Part shown: in pieces, positions 1 through 12,945 of the stretch
Numbering within the stretch: the stretch's first letter is position 1
How the letters are laid out: every line of letters begins with the position of its first letter
DNA from: Pogonophryne albipinna
Taxonomy: Eukaryota; Chordata; Actinopteri; Perciformes; Artedidraconidae
Reading direction: 5' to 3'
Assembly: GCA_028583405.1 (NCBI GenBank)
Contig: CM053250.1
Coordinates: forward strand, 40,660,230 to 40,724,229
DNA length: 64,000 bases
Position numbers and translations under genes: made by a program
The notes under the pieces: generated by a model
Seen by the model: only the letters and a program-made list of their open reading frames with translations
What the model was told of the DNA's origin: nothing
The model's database searches: none

Positions 1-206
1 TTAGAATGGCACGGAACAACGGAATGTTTTAGAATGACACGGAACAACGGAATGTTTTAGAATGACACGGAACCACGGAACAACAGAATGTTTTAGAATG
101 ACACGGAACCACGGAACAACGGAATGTTTTAGAATGACACGGAACAACGGAATTTTTTAGAATGGCACGTAATGTTTTATAATGACAAGGAACAACGGAA
201 CAATCT
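1..206. repeat. Minisatellite, about 29-bp unit
   Basis: Tandem copies of a unit close to TTAGAATGACACGGAACAAC followed by GGAATGTTT. Some units carry an extra ACCACGG. The array resumes at 491-527, so it is split by the LINE tail next to it. No coding potential. Confidence 0.85.
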
Positions 207-490
207 TCTTATTACAGACACATGCATTTCCTAACATTCCCTGAGGTTTCTCCCATGTTCCCTTTAAACTGTGGGTTTTCTCTGGAAGTTTTTCCTTGTA
301 CGATGTGAGGGTCTAAGGACAGAGGGTCTAAGGACAGAGGGTGTCGTTTTTCTCATACTGATATTCTGAGCTGTTGTATTTGCTGTAAAGTGTCTCTACT
401 GTAGGCTATTTTTATTATATGTACAGCACTTTGGCTCCACCAAACATCCTTTATAAATGTGCTATATAAATAAAACTTGATTTGATTTGA
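207..490 (+). mobile_element. LINE 3' end fragment (L2/CR1-like)
   Basis: It ends in GTGCTATATAAATAAAACTT followed by a TTGATTTGATTTGA tail, the typical 3' end of fish L2/CR1-type LINEs. A short direct repeat, GGGTCTAAGGACAGA, occurs twice at about 310-340. Only the 3' untranslated part is present. It interrupts the minisatellite. Confidence 0.75.
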
Positions 491-527
491 ACGGAATGTT
501 TCAGAATGACACGGAACCACGGAATCT
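491..527. repeat. Minisatellite remainder
   Basis: One further unit of the 1-206 array (ACGGAATGTTTCAGAATGAC and onward) directly after the LINE tail. Confidence 0.7.
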
Positions 528-1798
528 TGGTTTTTTTCAAAATAAAAAACAGCTTTATCTAATTTATTTATCTTTCAATCAATGTTTTAAATCTTAACAT
601 TAGTCTGTACAATATAAACACAGTTTGAAAGCTAACTTGCTACATGTATGCTACGCACTTAAAGCTGTTTCCCATTGTAAATCTTTTTTTTGTGCAAACT
701 GTACTATATAAATCATCTACATTGTATTTTTAATGTGTACAACTATTTTTAAGTTAAAAGCAACTGTATTGTTTATTGACAATCAAACTAATATCATGTT
801 AGCTTGATTAGCTTAGGTATGAAGAAAATATCCGAACTTTGCATCAAACTATTGCTAATCTGGTGTCAGGAAGAACATTGATCTTTTCAATGTTTTGCAT
901 TAATAAGAATGAACTGAATTTCCTACATTTTGCTTTAACCTTAGTTTGTATTTCTCTCTATGTTCCTTCAGGGACTCCATATGAAATAGTCTTTCATGAA
1001 AAAACAAAACACAAAGCTTAAGTTGTATTATCTATCTGCTCAGTGGGTTGCAGTTTCCTTGTGTCAGCTCTTTTCTTGACTTTTCCGTTTAAATCCTGTG
1101 AACATGAAGGCAGTGCATTAAGATCCATAACTCCAGATGATTTATACCATCCATATTGCATAGTATTTATATCCTGGGATGCAAAGCTTGGATAAATTCA
1201 TCATAAAACTGAGTGCATGAATAAAAGTACTGATCTTCTCTGGGACATTAAATAACACCATTTCCTGCCCAGCAGATACATTTCAGAGTTATTATTTTTA
1301 ATAGGTGATTTATAATTCTAAATGGCTGTAATGTGTGTTGGTTTTGAAACTCTTGGTTCAAACTCCGGAGACAGATATCATGGCCACTGTCAGCACTGGG
1401 ACTCATTTGCATAACGGCAGTAACAAAACATACGCTTATCTGGAGTCAGGACAATCATGAAACAGCATTGACCTATTTTATTTTATTGCATTTCTAAAAA
1501 AAAGAAAAGTGTGCCTTTAGGGACTCTGTCTGAAACAGTCTTATATTAACTAAATCGATCCCTCTAAACTCCGAGTAATAACATGAACTCAGATTTTGTT
1601 ATTGAGAATTGAAGAATGCAGAAATGAAGTCAGAATATCTAAAGCCCTGAGGGAGGTTTGATCCTCTGCCTGCAAGGGAAAGCAGATCGTTTTCAGAGGA
1701 CGGGGTTTCAGCAGCAACACACAAGAGACAACCCCACTGTCTGGATCTGGCCTTCTTCCTATCTCCGCTTTCATATTTATATTCTCATTCTCCTAAAA
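528..1798. other. AT-rich sequence without recognised features
   Basis: Only short chance ORFs of 60-90 codons are present. I see no splice-consistent exon, RNA gene or element end. Confidence 0.6.
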
Positions 1799-2553
1799 CA
1801 GGGGTCTGCAACCTTTTTGACCAAAAAAGCCATTTTGCTCCTTTTTCCAAAACATTTTTTTGTCTGGAGCCGCAAAACATATTTCATAGTTTTTTATTGT
1901 TATATCAGACAAAAACTACAGTTTTTTTGCATTTATTAGGCTATTTATTACATGATATAAAACGGTTAACCTCTAATAAGAAACAAAGAACTCTTATAAG
2001 GAGAATTAAAAATAATACACAGGCCTACTTTAAAATAAATGCAACACAGCACTTGGGGAGTCCTCTGCACATTTGAAGGAAAAAAAAATATTATTAAAAT
2101 GGGCCCACTTTGAAATAAATAAAACATATAGCTGCACCCTAAAAAGAGTTAAAGGTAGATAAGAATGGAGAAAGTAGCTCGAGTGCGCTAGAATTTGAAA
2201 ATACACAACCTGAAAAAATCTGCCTCTTCCTTCAGACTTCCTCACAGAGCCCCTCCTCCAACACACACGGACGCGCACATGACCAATGAGGGCACAGATC
2301 AGTTTGTGCCCAGATGGAAGGCTGACAGGCAGGTATTCGCCTCCAAGAAAAGGCGCGGGACCGTAGCAGGATGTGACGCATATTTTAGTTGACCTAATTA
2401 AAACCGTTTTGTTTTTTATTTATGTGTCACAGTATCACCTCAAAATACAAGATGCCAAACATTTTCAACCATTTTCTTATTTTTGTCTAAGCTCAAGGGA
2501 GCCAGAGCAGAGGGCTTAAAGGGCCGCCGTGGGCCGCGGGTTGCCGACCCCTG
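1799..2553. mobile_element. hAT-type MITE (copy A)
   Basis: The ends are inverted: CAGGGGTCTGCAACC on the left and GGGTTGCCGACCCCTG on the right. Eight-base direct repeats flank it, TCCTAAAA (1791-1798) and TCCTAAGA (2554-2561), with one mismatch, as expected of hAT. The interior matches the longer copy at 34278-35308. Copy A lacks several hundred internal bases, with a breakpoint near 2334. It also contains the left half of a second MITE starting at 2149. Confidence 0.8.
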
Positions 2554-2675
2554 TCCTAAGAGTACGCTTAGCGGCTGTTACGCAAACACACATTCTACTT
2601 CATTTTTCCCTTTCCTTATACAAGCAGCTATAAAGATGTTCTCTCTGTACTTGGCTAATATGAAAGGTAGTTTTT

Positions 2676-2736
2676 ATGTCAGCACTTTGGGATTGCTTTT
2701 AGCACTGAAAGGTGCTTTACAAATAAAATGTATATT
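2676..2736 (+). mobile_element. LINE 3' tail fragment
   Basis: AGCACTTTGGG followed by AGGTGCTTTACAAATAAAAT resembles the 3' end of L2/CR1-type LINEs. Only the tail is seen. Confidence 0.45.
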
Positions 2737-3891
<1,155 letters not shown>

Positions 3892-4005
3892 GGTGGGGGG
3901 GGAAGAGAGGAGTGGGAGAAGAGAAGGTGACTTCACTTTGCACATATGTGTGTGTGCTGCATCATATCACTAGAGTATGTACATGGTGCAGTGTGGCTCG
4001 TGTGG

Positions 4006-4009
<4 letters not shown>

Positions 4010-4088
<79 letters not shown>
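4010..4088. repeat. (GT)n microsatellite
   Basis: About 39 GT units, 120 bp downstream of the previous array. Confidence 0.98.
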
Positions 4089-4090
<2 letters not shown>

Positions 4091-4199
4091 CCCAGTCTCC
4101 TAAACATTTTTTTCCCATACAACTAAACTGCACTGTCAATTACATACTAGGAACACGTTTGTTTTTGAAGATGTTTTAAGTAGGGAATGAGTGTGTAAA

Positions 4200-4546
4200 A
4201 AAGGTAACTACGTTCAAATTAACTTAAGTGACAAATCAGCTAAATTACATCATTCTGGTGTCTGTGGTTATTTAAACATTCCCTAATAAACGTTATTCAG
4301 CGTCAATAAATGAGTGCTAATCCCAGTGTGCTCAGTGTACAACATCACATGTCATTTCACCTTCAATTCACGGTTTGAAAACGTAGCATTTCGCCACATG
4401 CTAATGCTAACCGGAAATGACGAAATTCACTAGCGTAAAACCGGAAGTAGTGTGAATATTCTGTTTTTAGAATAACACAGATTTAAATTAAATACAATTC
4501 AAATTCAAATTACGCCATATCAACATTGATTTTAATTTCTAACAGT
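4200..4546 (-). mobile_element. Diverged LTR fragment, same family as 5640-6422
   Basis: It shares the block GCTAATGCTAACCGGAAATGA and the terminus ATTGATTTTAATTTCTAACA with the LTRs at 5640-6422, 14196-14774 and 23390-23967. The other terminus (TGTTATC) is not found, so the left boundary is approximate. Strand follows the orientation of the full-length element. Confidence 0.45.
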
Positions 4547-5178
4547 TCCAAGGTGTTGTCCAGCGTTGGTGCGATTCTTGTTTTCGCTTTATAAATGTGA
4601 TACTTATCAGTTCATCAAAGTAGAAAACATTACTCAAATTGTTACATTCCGGTTGCCTTCATATGTGACCCGCTCTATCGAAATCAGTCGGAAGTCTCAA
4701 CGGCTCATTTCAAAATAAACGTGGGGTTCAGGTGTTTTGTTTGATTTTAAATAAACAAAGTCTTGGCTTTCAGAATATGAAACTTTTATTTCCAAAATCA
4801 CACGATGAATAAATGTTTGAAGCTTGTAAAGGGAAGAAGACAGCTCTCCCTCACACTCTGCTGTTCCTCAGCGCCGCCCCCCCTCCCTCCGCTGACATTA
4901 TGAATGTAAGGCGTATAGTGATCATAGATAACACGGCAGGGTCCGTTACAGTTTGTTTTCATCTGATTTCAAATAAACAAAGTCTTTCAGAATATTAAAC
5001 TTGTTTCGGCAAATTCAGATGATAGATACAACTTTGAAGCTTCGGCATAATTACAAGCGGAGAACGGAGTAACTTGACGTCACAGCAGGCATAACAACAG
5101 CCGGTGTTTCTCGTGAGGGTTTTCCCCGGGAAACAAAGACAATACACACAAACGCAAAATTACACAATCACACACACG

Positions 5179-5221
<43 letters not shown>

Positions 5222-5406
5222 GCGAGCTTCCCCCAGACCAGTTAGCCTACTATTTCCATTGCTTATCAACACAATACTAGATACCATAGCATACATAACA
5301 ATAAACTCGCACAACTTAATTCAAACAAGTGTAAAGGTTCAAGTTTATTTGTATAGCCGAACATACTGAGATATGATTAAGTGGTTCATTTTTATTTATC
5401 AGGAGT
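4547..5406. other. Unassigned sequence with a CA repeat
   Basis: A short motif, AAATAAACAAAGTCTT, occurs twice (about 4748 and 4972) with similar flanks, which suggests a local duplication. A (CA)n run lies at about 5180-5219. A reversed LINE-tail-like piece lies at about 5338-5362. Confidence 0.5.
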
Positions 5407-5639
5407 GTGTAGACCAGGGGTCGGCAACCTTTTTGATATGAAATGCCATTAAAAAAAAAAAAAGTTATCCGCGTGCCAACGATCGAGAATTATCAACAGG
5501 AAGGCGGGGGAGCCTCGCTGCGCGGAAGCAGTGTGTGGACCTGTCAGAGCAACTTACATGATGCCGAATTTAACAAACACATTTAAATAATTGGTTTGAA
5601 CGGCATAATAATAAAGACGATCGTCCGTTCTGTGATTCT

Positions 5640-6422
5640 TGTTATCTGTGTTGGTTATTCTCGCGTCCAGGAGAGAAGCTTAAAAGGAGACTAAATGGAG
5701 TCTCTGAGATTGTTTCAAATTGGTACTTTAATTAAAAATAAAGGCGCGGTTATGTTACAAACAGAATATTGTTGGACAGAAAACCAGCTGTGTCTCTGGC
5801 TCTGGCAGGTGAAGAAAGAGGCCGAACCCCTCAGGTCCCGCTGTTTATATATCCTCTGCTGGCTCCTCCCTGCGGGCCGGCTCTCCACGTTTTAATGTCC
5901 GTTGTTTCGCATATCAGAGGATTCAGACATTGTACATTCAATATATATCTAAACACGCCTTTTCTCTTCCTTAACTCTTTCATGATTTTTCACTTAACAC
6001 ATTCTGAACGCTGTAATCAATACTCCAAAAAATACAGGAAATACTTCACGGCAGTTTGGTTTCCGGTCGTTCCGGATGTTGTCACATGCTACCACATCTG
6101 TAAACAATAACGTACTCAAATAAACTGTACCTTCATTTAATATTCAACAATAATAATATCTCGACGTCTGTAGTTGTAGTGTTGAAATCAGTAGGTTTCA
6201 GTGTGCAACATCATATCATATCGCTGCTAAATTCACCTCTATAGTAAATGGTATATTAGCCTCATGCTAAATGCTAACCGGAGATGAAGGATTTTCAGAA
6301 TAAAAGCTTAACAACTGGTTGTGCACAGGAACTTCTGGTTTTTCAGTATAAAACAGCTTTTAAACTGACGGTATGTTTTAAGGTACATTATGCTATCAAA
6401 ACATTGATTTTAATTTCTAACA
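5640..6422 (-). mobile_element. Solo LTR of the endogenous retrovirus family
   Basis: It begins TGTTATCTGTGTTGG and ends TTTCTAACA. The first 130 bp and last 200 bp match the two LTRs of the full element at 14196-23967. A 4-bp duplication, TTCT, flanks it (5636-5639 and 6423-6426). It is about 200 bp longer than the other LTRs. Its own target duplication shows an independent insertion later reduced by LTR recombination. Confidence 0.85.
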
Positions 6423-6486
6423 TTCTCCAGAACACACTATGATATTAGGGTCATGCAGAGTGAGATGAGATCGCTGTCCCTTTAAG

Positions 6487-6635
<149 letters not shown>

Positions 6636-6911
6636 TTTGTGGATGGTAGAGCGACAGTGAGAGAACCTATGGAGAGAACGTGTGTATGTTTCTGGAAGTG
6701 AAACGAGGAAGCAGAAAAACAGAGGTCTGTGATGTATTTTGTGAAACAGAAGAACAGCTAAATAAATGCAACGGCCTCCCAAGAAGAGCTCGCCTCTCTC
6801 CAGTCATTTAAGCTTGAGTGGGTTATTGAACCTGAAGCTTGTTGCTTCTGCCCTCCTCGACTACGGTCTGGGAACCGACAGGAAAGTTCAACAGATGGCC
6901 CAGTCCGCCCC

Positions 6912-6962
6912 TTTGTAATAATAATAATAAATTATATTTCTATAGCGCTTTTTGTAGCATAT
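6912..6962 (-). mobile_element. Reversed LINE 3' tail
   Basis: TAATAATAATAATAA followed by ATTTCTATAGCGCTTTTTGT reads, in reverse, as a LINE 3' end with a TTA-type tail. Confidence 0.45.
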
Positions 6963-7314
6963 TATTTCGATGAGAGATGAGCAGATCGCCACCGGGCTTT
7001 CAACTAAAGACACAGCCACGCAAAAACTGCGGCATTTGTACAGCTCCTTATGGGTACTGCAATTAGTGAAGTGCTTTCCTCTGTGGGGAAACGATCAGCA
7101 CCACGGAGGAAAGCGGCAGAAAGTCGCCTGGAGATAAAGAGAGCGGGGCTGCGTTGCGTGCATGGCTTCCTTCTGCAGGTAACGGGGAGACGCGCTCTGG
7201 CGGCGGTCTCGTTCAAGATCCGAAAATACAATTTAAATATTTTGCACACTTATTCCACTTATTCCTAGTGTGCCACTGGTTACGGTGCCACGTGCCAGGG
7301 GTTGCCGACCCCTG

Positions 7315-7808
7315 GTGTAGACCAACTTGAACTGAGGAGCCTGGTGTCCATCTCAATGGATGGGCCCGATGTAAATTGGAAGTTCTTCGAACTTCTCCAG
7401 CGAGAGCATGCGGAACAGTGTGGTGGTGCTCAGCTTGTTGTCGTGGGAGCTGTGGACTCCACACAATGCTTTCAAATGTGGCTTCACCATGTGGCAGCTG
7501 GACAAGCTGCTGAGGGCAATGCACACATTGTTCCACAATGTGCCAGCAAGGAGGGAAGATTACAGTCTTCCCTTTGTCGTTCTGTGGCCACCACTGGGTT
7601 GAAAAATCTGCCTGTGATGAGAGGGCTCTTGCGGTCTGGCCATCTCTGCTCCAGTACATGGATGCAGTGAGAACCAAGAAACTCCCAAACCCTGGAAACA
7701 GCATCCTTCGACACCATCGCAGCAGCCTGAAGGATCCGCTCATCTTGGCCAAACTGCAGTACTACATGGCTCTTGCCAGGACCTTCAATACCCTTTTTGA
7801 GAGTTACT
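7315..7808 (+). pseudogene. 5' coding part of an old plus-strand hAT transposase (element F)
   Basis: The best frame reads VDQLELRSLVSISMDGP, then WKFFELLQREHAEQCGG, and further on FCGHHWVEKSACDE and LILAKLQYYMALARTF. I recognise this arrangement from a fish hAT-type transposase; the match is from memory. Frameshifts split it into several frames. Just before the copy D insertion, TTTTATTTATCAG (about 5390-5402) looks like the 3' splice site of this exon. The coding sequence resumes at about 10520 after hAT element G. The product would be a nuclear DNA transposase, but this copy is dead. Confidence 0.65.
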
Positions 7809-7810
7809 TA

Positions 7811-10336
7811 TGTTTTTTCCTTTTATAGTTTTTTTTGTGTGGGTTTTCTTAAGTGTGGTTTACTTTCTAACCATATGCTCCACTTAGGAGCCGACAACAC
7901 ACTAAAACTTGAACATTTGTTGTTGGTTTTTTTCAGACCCCCCCGCCACTCACACTGTACTGGCTCACAGAAAGAGCATGTCATCATTTTGGTCAAGGCT
8001 TTCTATGGCAGGTTCAGCAACTGAGGGAGCTGACTTAAATGAGTAAGCAGCTGATGTGCCAAAGAGCTGCAAAACCTCATCAGGCAGCTTGTGCTCGTAG
8101 CAAGCATCACCAGACAGCTGCAGACCATATCGGACATAAAGGATGGAGTTCAGGGTCTGCAAGGACATCCACTTTCTGAGTTTGCTTTTTACCACACTCA
8201 TCGGGCTGAATAGTCTCTCGACTTCAGCATTCGAGTGTGGCAAGGACAGCAGAGACACAGCAGCCATTGTAAGTTCGTGAAATTGATTGTTATCAGCTGC
8301 ATCCCTGAATTCCAAACCTCAAACCAGAAGCCCACTGTGTTCTTTGTTTCATTCCACTTTCTCAGATGGATGGAACGCCACTGCAGGAGAGTAGCCAAGG
8401 AGCTTGGCTATTTTTTCGATTTCTCCCAGGCTCTTACTGGTTTAGAGTTTTCTCTACATTGAAAACGGACATGTCCTGCAATGCCTCAATATTGTCCGGC
8501 AGTCTCAACCTCAACTCGTGAGTGAGGGAGATGGTGAAAGCTACACACCGCTTTCGGACCTGGTTCTTCTCCTCAGGCGCAAGAAGGAGCTCAGCTGCCT
8601 TGGACTCAAAAAGGTAACCAAAGTACGGTGAGGGACTGATGTATCCATCAATTGGCTCTTTGAGAACATCAATATTGGCAAGTGGATTCAGCACCCTGCT
8701 ACTCACAGACTTGATCAGGCTAACCAAGCTGTCAAGTAGCTTCAAAGGATCCACCTGCTCTCCCTCAAAAGCCTTGATGGCCAACTGCACCTCACCGACT
8801 TCAAAAAAGTGAGGGACAAAATGTTCTGAGGATCACTGTACGTGGAGTGTAAAACCTCAGCCATGTAACAGTGTTCACTTGGTGACTGCTAAATGTAGTT
8901 GAAGCGCCTCCCACTGGCACAAAATGCGTGTAGCCGCTGGTTCAATGGAGAGCCAACATGTCGCAAACACCTTGGTTATTTGTATGGGCTGCTCCCCACA
9001 GTTGATGGTCTCATATATGGCCTTATAGCGCTGCGTTTTCAGCGCTTTGGAGACACTGAAAACCAGTTATAGGTCTCCCGTACCAAGTACTCCACACTAC
9101 GGGGGAGGGTGTCATTGGAAGCATGAGTTACAGCAAGTTGCAGAGAGTGACACACACAGCGAATAAGAACCAGATCTTTGATGCCATACTCCTCCTTCAG
9201 CACTTTATGAACCGTATTCTTATTCCTCGTCATAACTGAGGCATTGTCAGTCCCTATCCCCAGGAGTTTCTCTTTTTTGAGACAACACTTCTCCAGGAAA
9301 GCCACAAGAGCTTGGGCTATAGATCTGGCATCTCCTCCTCCAACTGAACAAGCCCCAGAAAGAGACAATTGTTTGTTTGGTGTTACTAAAGTACCTTATC
9401 ACAACCCCCAGGTACTTAGAAACACTGACATCAGTGGACTCATCACGGAGGAGGCTGAAACGCTGGTCACCCACATCTGCGACCAACTTTTTCAGGAAGT
9501 ATGGTGCTAGAACACCATTTATCATCTCGGTGCACTTTGGCCGATGCATTTTGAAGTGCTTAGCATCAGTGGAGTCAGAGAAAGCAGCTTTACATGCCTC
9601 CCCAATGTGATCACATGCCAGCATTGAACAGTGTTCAGCCATAGCTAATGCCATGATGGCTTCAGCCTTTTTTGCAGAGTCAATTGTTTTTGAGTGGCAC
9701 TGTCATAAGGCTTTGCCTTTTGAGTATGTTTTGGGGTTTTAACATGCTTCTTGATGTCAGACAGTTTGGCATAGAAATCCCCCTCACAATAAAGGCAGTA
9801 TGCCTGTATGGCTTCAACCATCCTTTATACTCAGGGTTTGATTCCCACTCCTTTCTGTATTTTTGAGAATACAATTTAGCTGTGCCATGACGTTTAGCTT
9901 GTCACAGAGATGCACACACACAGTGGACGAGGTGATTGAGGCTGTGTGAGTCAAAGCAAAGGCAGTTATTTATTATAGTGTGACAGTGAGTGAAGAAACA
10001 TTTACATTTTACATTTAAATCCCGCTCAAAACCAGGACGGCTTGGCAGTTGGCGCATGTGCAATTAATTTGCAGTCTCGACGCGGGAGAGTGTGGTTGTC
10101 TCCTCTCTGCTCTGCTGCGGCCAGGCAACTGTGAGTCTGAGCGCCTGTGAGTACTATGGGAGGGAGGCGGGGCTCACGGCAGCAGCCGCGGCTCGTTAAC
10201 TGCAGAACAATACGTGAGTCTCCAAACACCAGAAAAGTCCCTAATAACACCATTATAAATCGTTAGATTAGTCGTTAGTCGGAGGGTTTGGAAAGCCGCC
10301 AAATTTAACGAGAAGGTCGCCAAGTTGGCAACACTG
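7811..10336 (-). mobile_element. hAT element G, minus strand, inserted in element F
   Basis: The right end is CAGTGTTGCCAACTTGGCGA read on the minus strand, a known style of hAT terminus. It ends at 10336. The body is a decayed transposase gene (7965-9880). The left terminus and target duplication are not recognisable, so the left boundary is approximate. It splits element F, whose frame stops at about 7808 and resumes at about 10520. The bases at 10337-10519 are unassigned. Confidence 0.7.
7965..9880 (-). pseudogene. Decayed hAT transposase of element G
   Basis: Reading on the minus strand from 9880, pieces in successive frames give a KYRKEWESNPEYKGWLKPY N-terminus that resembles the BED-like start of hAT proteins. 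Next comes SLLRDESTDVSVSKYLGV, with the likely first catalytic Asp. Then GIGTDNASVMTR carries the likely second Asp, and LIRCVCHSLQLAV a Cys-x2-His motif. The end, LSLPHSNAEVERLFSPM (8315-7965), is the hAT C-terminal dimerisation region. The frame changes at least four times and the BED cysteines are not evident. A living homologue would be about 600 residues and would cut and paste hAT DNA. This copy cannot encode it. Confidence 0.8.
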
Positions 10337-10519
10337 TTTATACGTTTCTTAATGAGCAATGTAGATGTCCTTTGTAGAATGAGAAGAGGGATTCTGTTTA
10401 GCAGCGGTGGTAAAAATATGACGGCGGCGCACCGCTGCTGTAAGAGACACACTTGTCACTGTATGATAAATGTGGATTCAGGGGACTTGCATTTATTTTT
10501 TAGTTTATCTGTTGACAGA

Positions 10520-11692
10520 GTCTACTAAGACGTCTTAATAAGAGAGAGCTCCTTCACGACATCACAACACTGCAGCTGACCAGACTAGATGTTGCAGACA
10601 AGAACAACCGGCTCCATCCACAGGACATTGACATCAGCACCTAAGCAGGTGCTGAGTCAATCCTCAAGGTAGTGTGATAATATGAGAAGATCATTTTACA
10701 AATGATGGTCAGGATGCAAGCAGCAAGTGTAATTTTGTTCTATGTACTATTTACAGCTTATTATTGGCTTATTATCACCCCCCTCTCCAGAGCACCAAAG
10801 GTGTAGAGCTCACGGTCCTTGAGTTTAGGAGGGACTGCATGCAGGGATAGTCAAATACCCAACAGTTAGGCAGATGGCATGTCTGGACCCCTCTGTCACG
10901 TGCAGAGACCCAGACAGATCAAATGTCTTGTTCAGAGGTTTCTGCAGGACAAACAGCTGACAGGAGGTGTTTCTGCTGGTAGGAAAAGTTCTGGAATAGG
11001 TTTTGACAAATTGTACACTATTGTAACCAGATACAGTTTCAGTTTTGGTTCACCATTATGACCAGAATAGGTCTGATTGTTGATATAATGTAATGATTTA
11101 TCAATATATTATTCTCCACTTTTCTCTTTCATCTCTTTGAGGCCTTCCTGTCCCTTGAGAGCAGAAGTGAGGAGTTTCTCTCCTTTCAGCCCATGCAAAA
11201 GAGGCTAGACATCTTCTAGCGTGATTTCCTCGGCAAGACCTATCCTGAGCTCTGGGCTTTTTGCCAAAAGCTGCTCATCTTGTCCCATGGTCAGCCTCTG
11301 TGGAGAGAGGCTTTTCTGTGAACAAGGAAGTGGAGACCTGCAATATGCAGCAGGACACTTCTAAAAAATCTATCCCCCCAGACCCCCTGCTGGGGTTGGG
11401 TTTTCAGGATGCCACATTTTCACGTATGGTGAATTGCTGGATTGGATCCAAGTCAAGTGTGCCTTTTTATGTTTTACAGTTCAGCTTTGATTCCATCATC
11501 TCATTAAACCTTTTTTAAAAAGCATACTTTAGTTCTGTGAAGGGATATATGCATTGTACTTCACTTTCATTAATATTGTATGATGAAAAGCGTATATATT
11601 ACAGCACGATTTGAGTGGTTCAAAATGTTGGGTCGTGATTTATTGACGAAGTAAAAAGTGGGTCCCGAGGCCTGAGCAGTTGAGAACCACTG
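10520..11692 (+). pseudogene. 3' coding part and right end of hAT element F
   Basis: From about 10520 the frame reads SLLRRLNKRELLHDITTLQL and then TRLDVADKNNRLHPQDIDIS. This continues element F after the break at 7808. Near 11278-11350 it reads LSHGQASVERGFSVNKEVET if one small defect is passed, which is the hAT C-terminal dimerisation motif. The right terminus TTGAGAACCACTG ends at 11692, next to CCCTAGAG as a possible target duplication. The left partner was not found. Several stops and frame changes show it is inactive. Confidence 0.65.
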
Positions 11693-11700
11693 CCCTAGAG

Positions 11701-11930
11701 CACACATGTCAAACTCAAGGCCCGGGGGCCAAATCAGGCCCATGGTTTAATTTCGGCCCGCAGCATCATTTCTAATTACTGGTAGATCTGGCCCTCCGGT
11801 ATATTGCACGCACACCTTCACTCCATCCTGAGGGTCTCCTCCGCTCAGAGCCTGAGCCCAAACATTGATGAACTTGCACCCGAGATGAGATGCCAAGTAT
11901 CTGAACTAGCTTATATTAGTTTACATGGAT
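11701..11930 (+). mobile_element. hAT fragment, different family (Charlie-like)
   Basis: It begins with CACATGTCAAACTCAAGGCC, the usual end of a fish hAT family. At about 11820-11910 it reads SLSPNIDELAPEMRCQVS, which resembles the C-terminus of GTF2IRD2/Charlie-type transposases. It is an internally deleted, truncated copy lying directly against the right end of element F. Confidence 0.55.
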
Positions 11931-12038
11931 GTTTCCTCTTGCACTTTTTTTCTTGCGACTTTTTTCTTTGAGTGAAATAGTTTTTTTGAAGCTGTTGTTG
12001 GCCTGTATATTTTCTTCTCACTCACGTTGCGATTACAG

Positions 12039-12125
12039 CCTCCCTCGGATCAGCTCTTCCCTCCAAGCCATCGGAGGAACCTTCGGATGAAGAGCTGATC
12101 AGGGTGGTAGTTGACATGGAGGAGT
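12039..12125 (+). CDS. Exon 1 (first identified) of the transposase-like gene
   Basis: It follows GATTACAG and ends before GTAAGT. The frame reads SLGSALPSKPSEEPSDEELI then RVVVDMEE. EEPSDEEL is echoed by GEPTDEELLEATQEQD in the next exon, which suggests an acidic repeat. Joining to 12659 keeps the phase. A possible 18-bp micro-exon at about 12239-12256, flanked by AG and GTAAGT, would bring in a stop. I left it out. Confidence 0.5.
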
Positions 12126-12658
12126 GTAAGTACAAACTCAAGTAGCATTCATGCAACATGCTGTTGATAACTGAAAGTTTGACTTCCTTTTTGACCCTTC
12201 TCCCTTTATTTTGCTCTATAAATATGTCCGTACTCAGAAGGATATGACCTGGCAGGTAAGTTTGCTTTAATGAAAAACTATCCGCCTGTTGCAAGTCTCA
12301 AATCACCAAGCTTCACGCCGACCAATCGCCTGTCAGATCATCACTAACGAGTGCTTGTAGAGTAAGCTCATCATCCTCTCCCTCGTAAACCTGTGTAACC
12401 CCTCCAACCGCTCGCTGCCTGCATCGCTCCCTCAACAAGTCTACTCTGGTGTCGTTGTTTTGTCTCGTCGTCACTTTCTCTCTTTAAACAACCTTCTGTG
12501 GCTCAATATTAACACAACACATCTAATTCTTTCATGTTAATGAAACATTTGTGTGTCTTTTTCATACCTCTGGGCTGTGGGAAACAGTATTTCAATCTTT
12601 CTGTGTGGACAAACATATTTTGAGATTGACATAAAGTTGACTTTGATTTCCCTTTAAG

Positions 12659-12945
12659 CCTCAGATGTACAGGCCCCTCTCTCGTTCCATCCGCCTCCCG
12701 CCACCCCCTCCTCCGCACCACAGAAGGGGGCTGGTGTCTCTGCTGTGCTGGGCGAGCCCACGGACGAGGAGCTGCTGGAGGCCACGCAGGAACAGGACCA
12801 CGCCCTGCGACCTCCAGCAGTAGTCCAGCCTGCACCAGCCCCCTCCTCGCTACCGCCGCCCGCAGCCACGGCTTCCCCCGGAGCTGCTGCTCCCGGACAG
12901 GAGGAGTTGCCGGGGCCAGCCTTCCTCCCTCCTCCGCCACGTGAG
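12659..12945 (+). CDS. Exon 2 of the transposase-like gene
   Basis: The acceptor is TTCCCTTTAAG and the donor GAG/GTAAGA. It encodes about 96 residues: proline- and alanine-rich flanks around VLGEPTDEELLEATQEQD, ending PAFLPPPPRE. It looks disordered. The phase fits exon 3 at 24018. The intron between them was originally about 98 bp and now holds 11 kb of inserted elements. Confidence 0.65.

Noticed and set aside
1..206. Possible CRISPR-like array because of regular repeats
   Set aside because: The units are contiguous variants of one sequence with no unique spacers, and the DNA is vertebrate.
12239..12256. 18-bp micro-exon of the transposase-like gene
   Set aside because: Flanked by AG and GTAAGT, but including it after exon 1 creates an in-frame stop. 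Direct joining of 12125 to 12659 keeps the frame.
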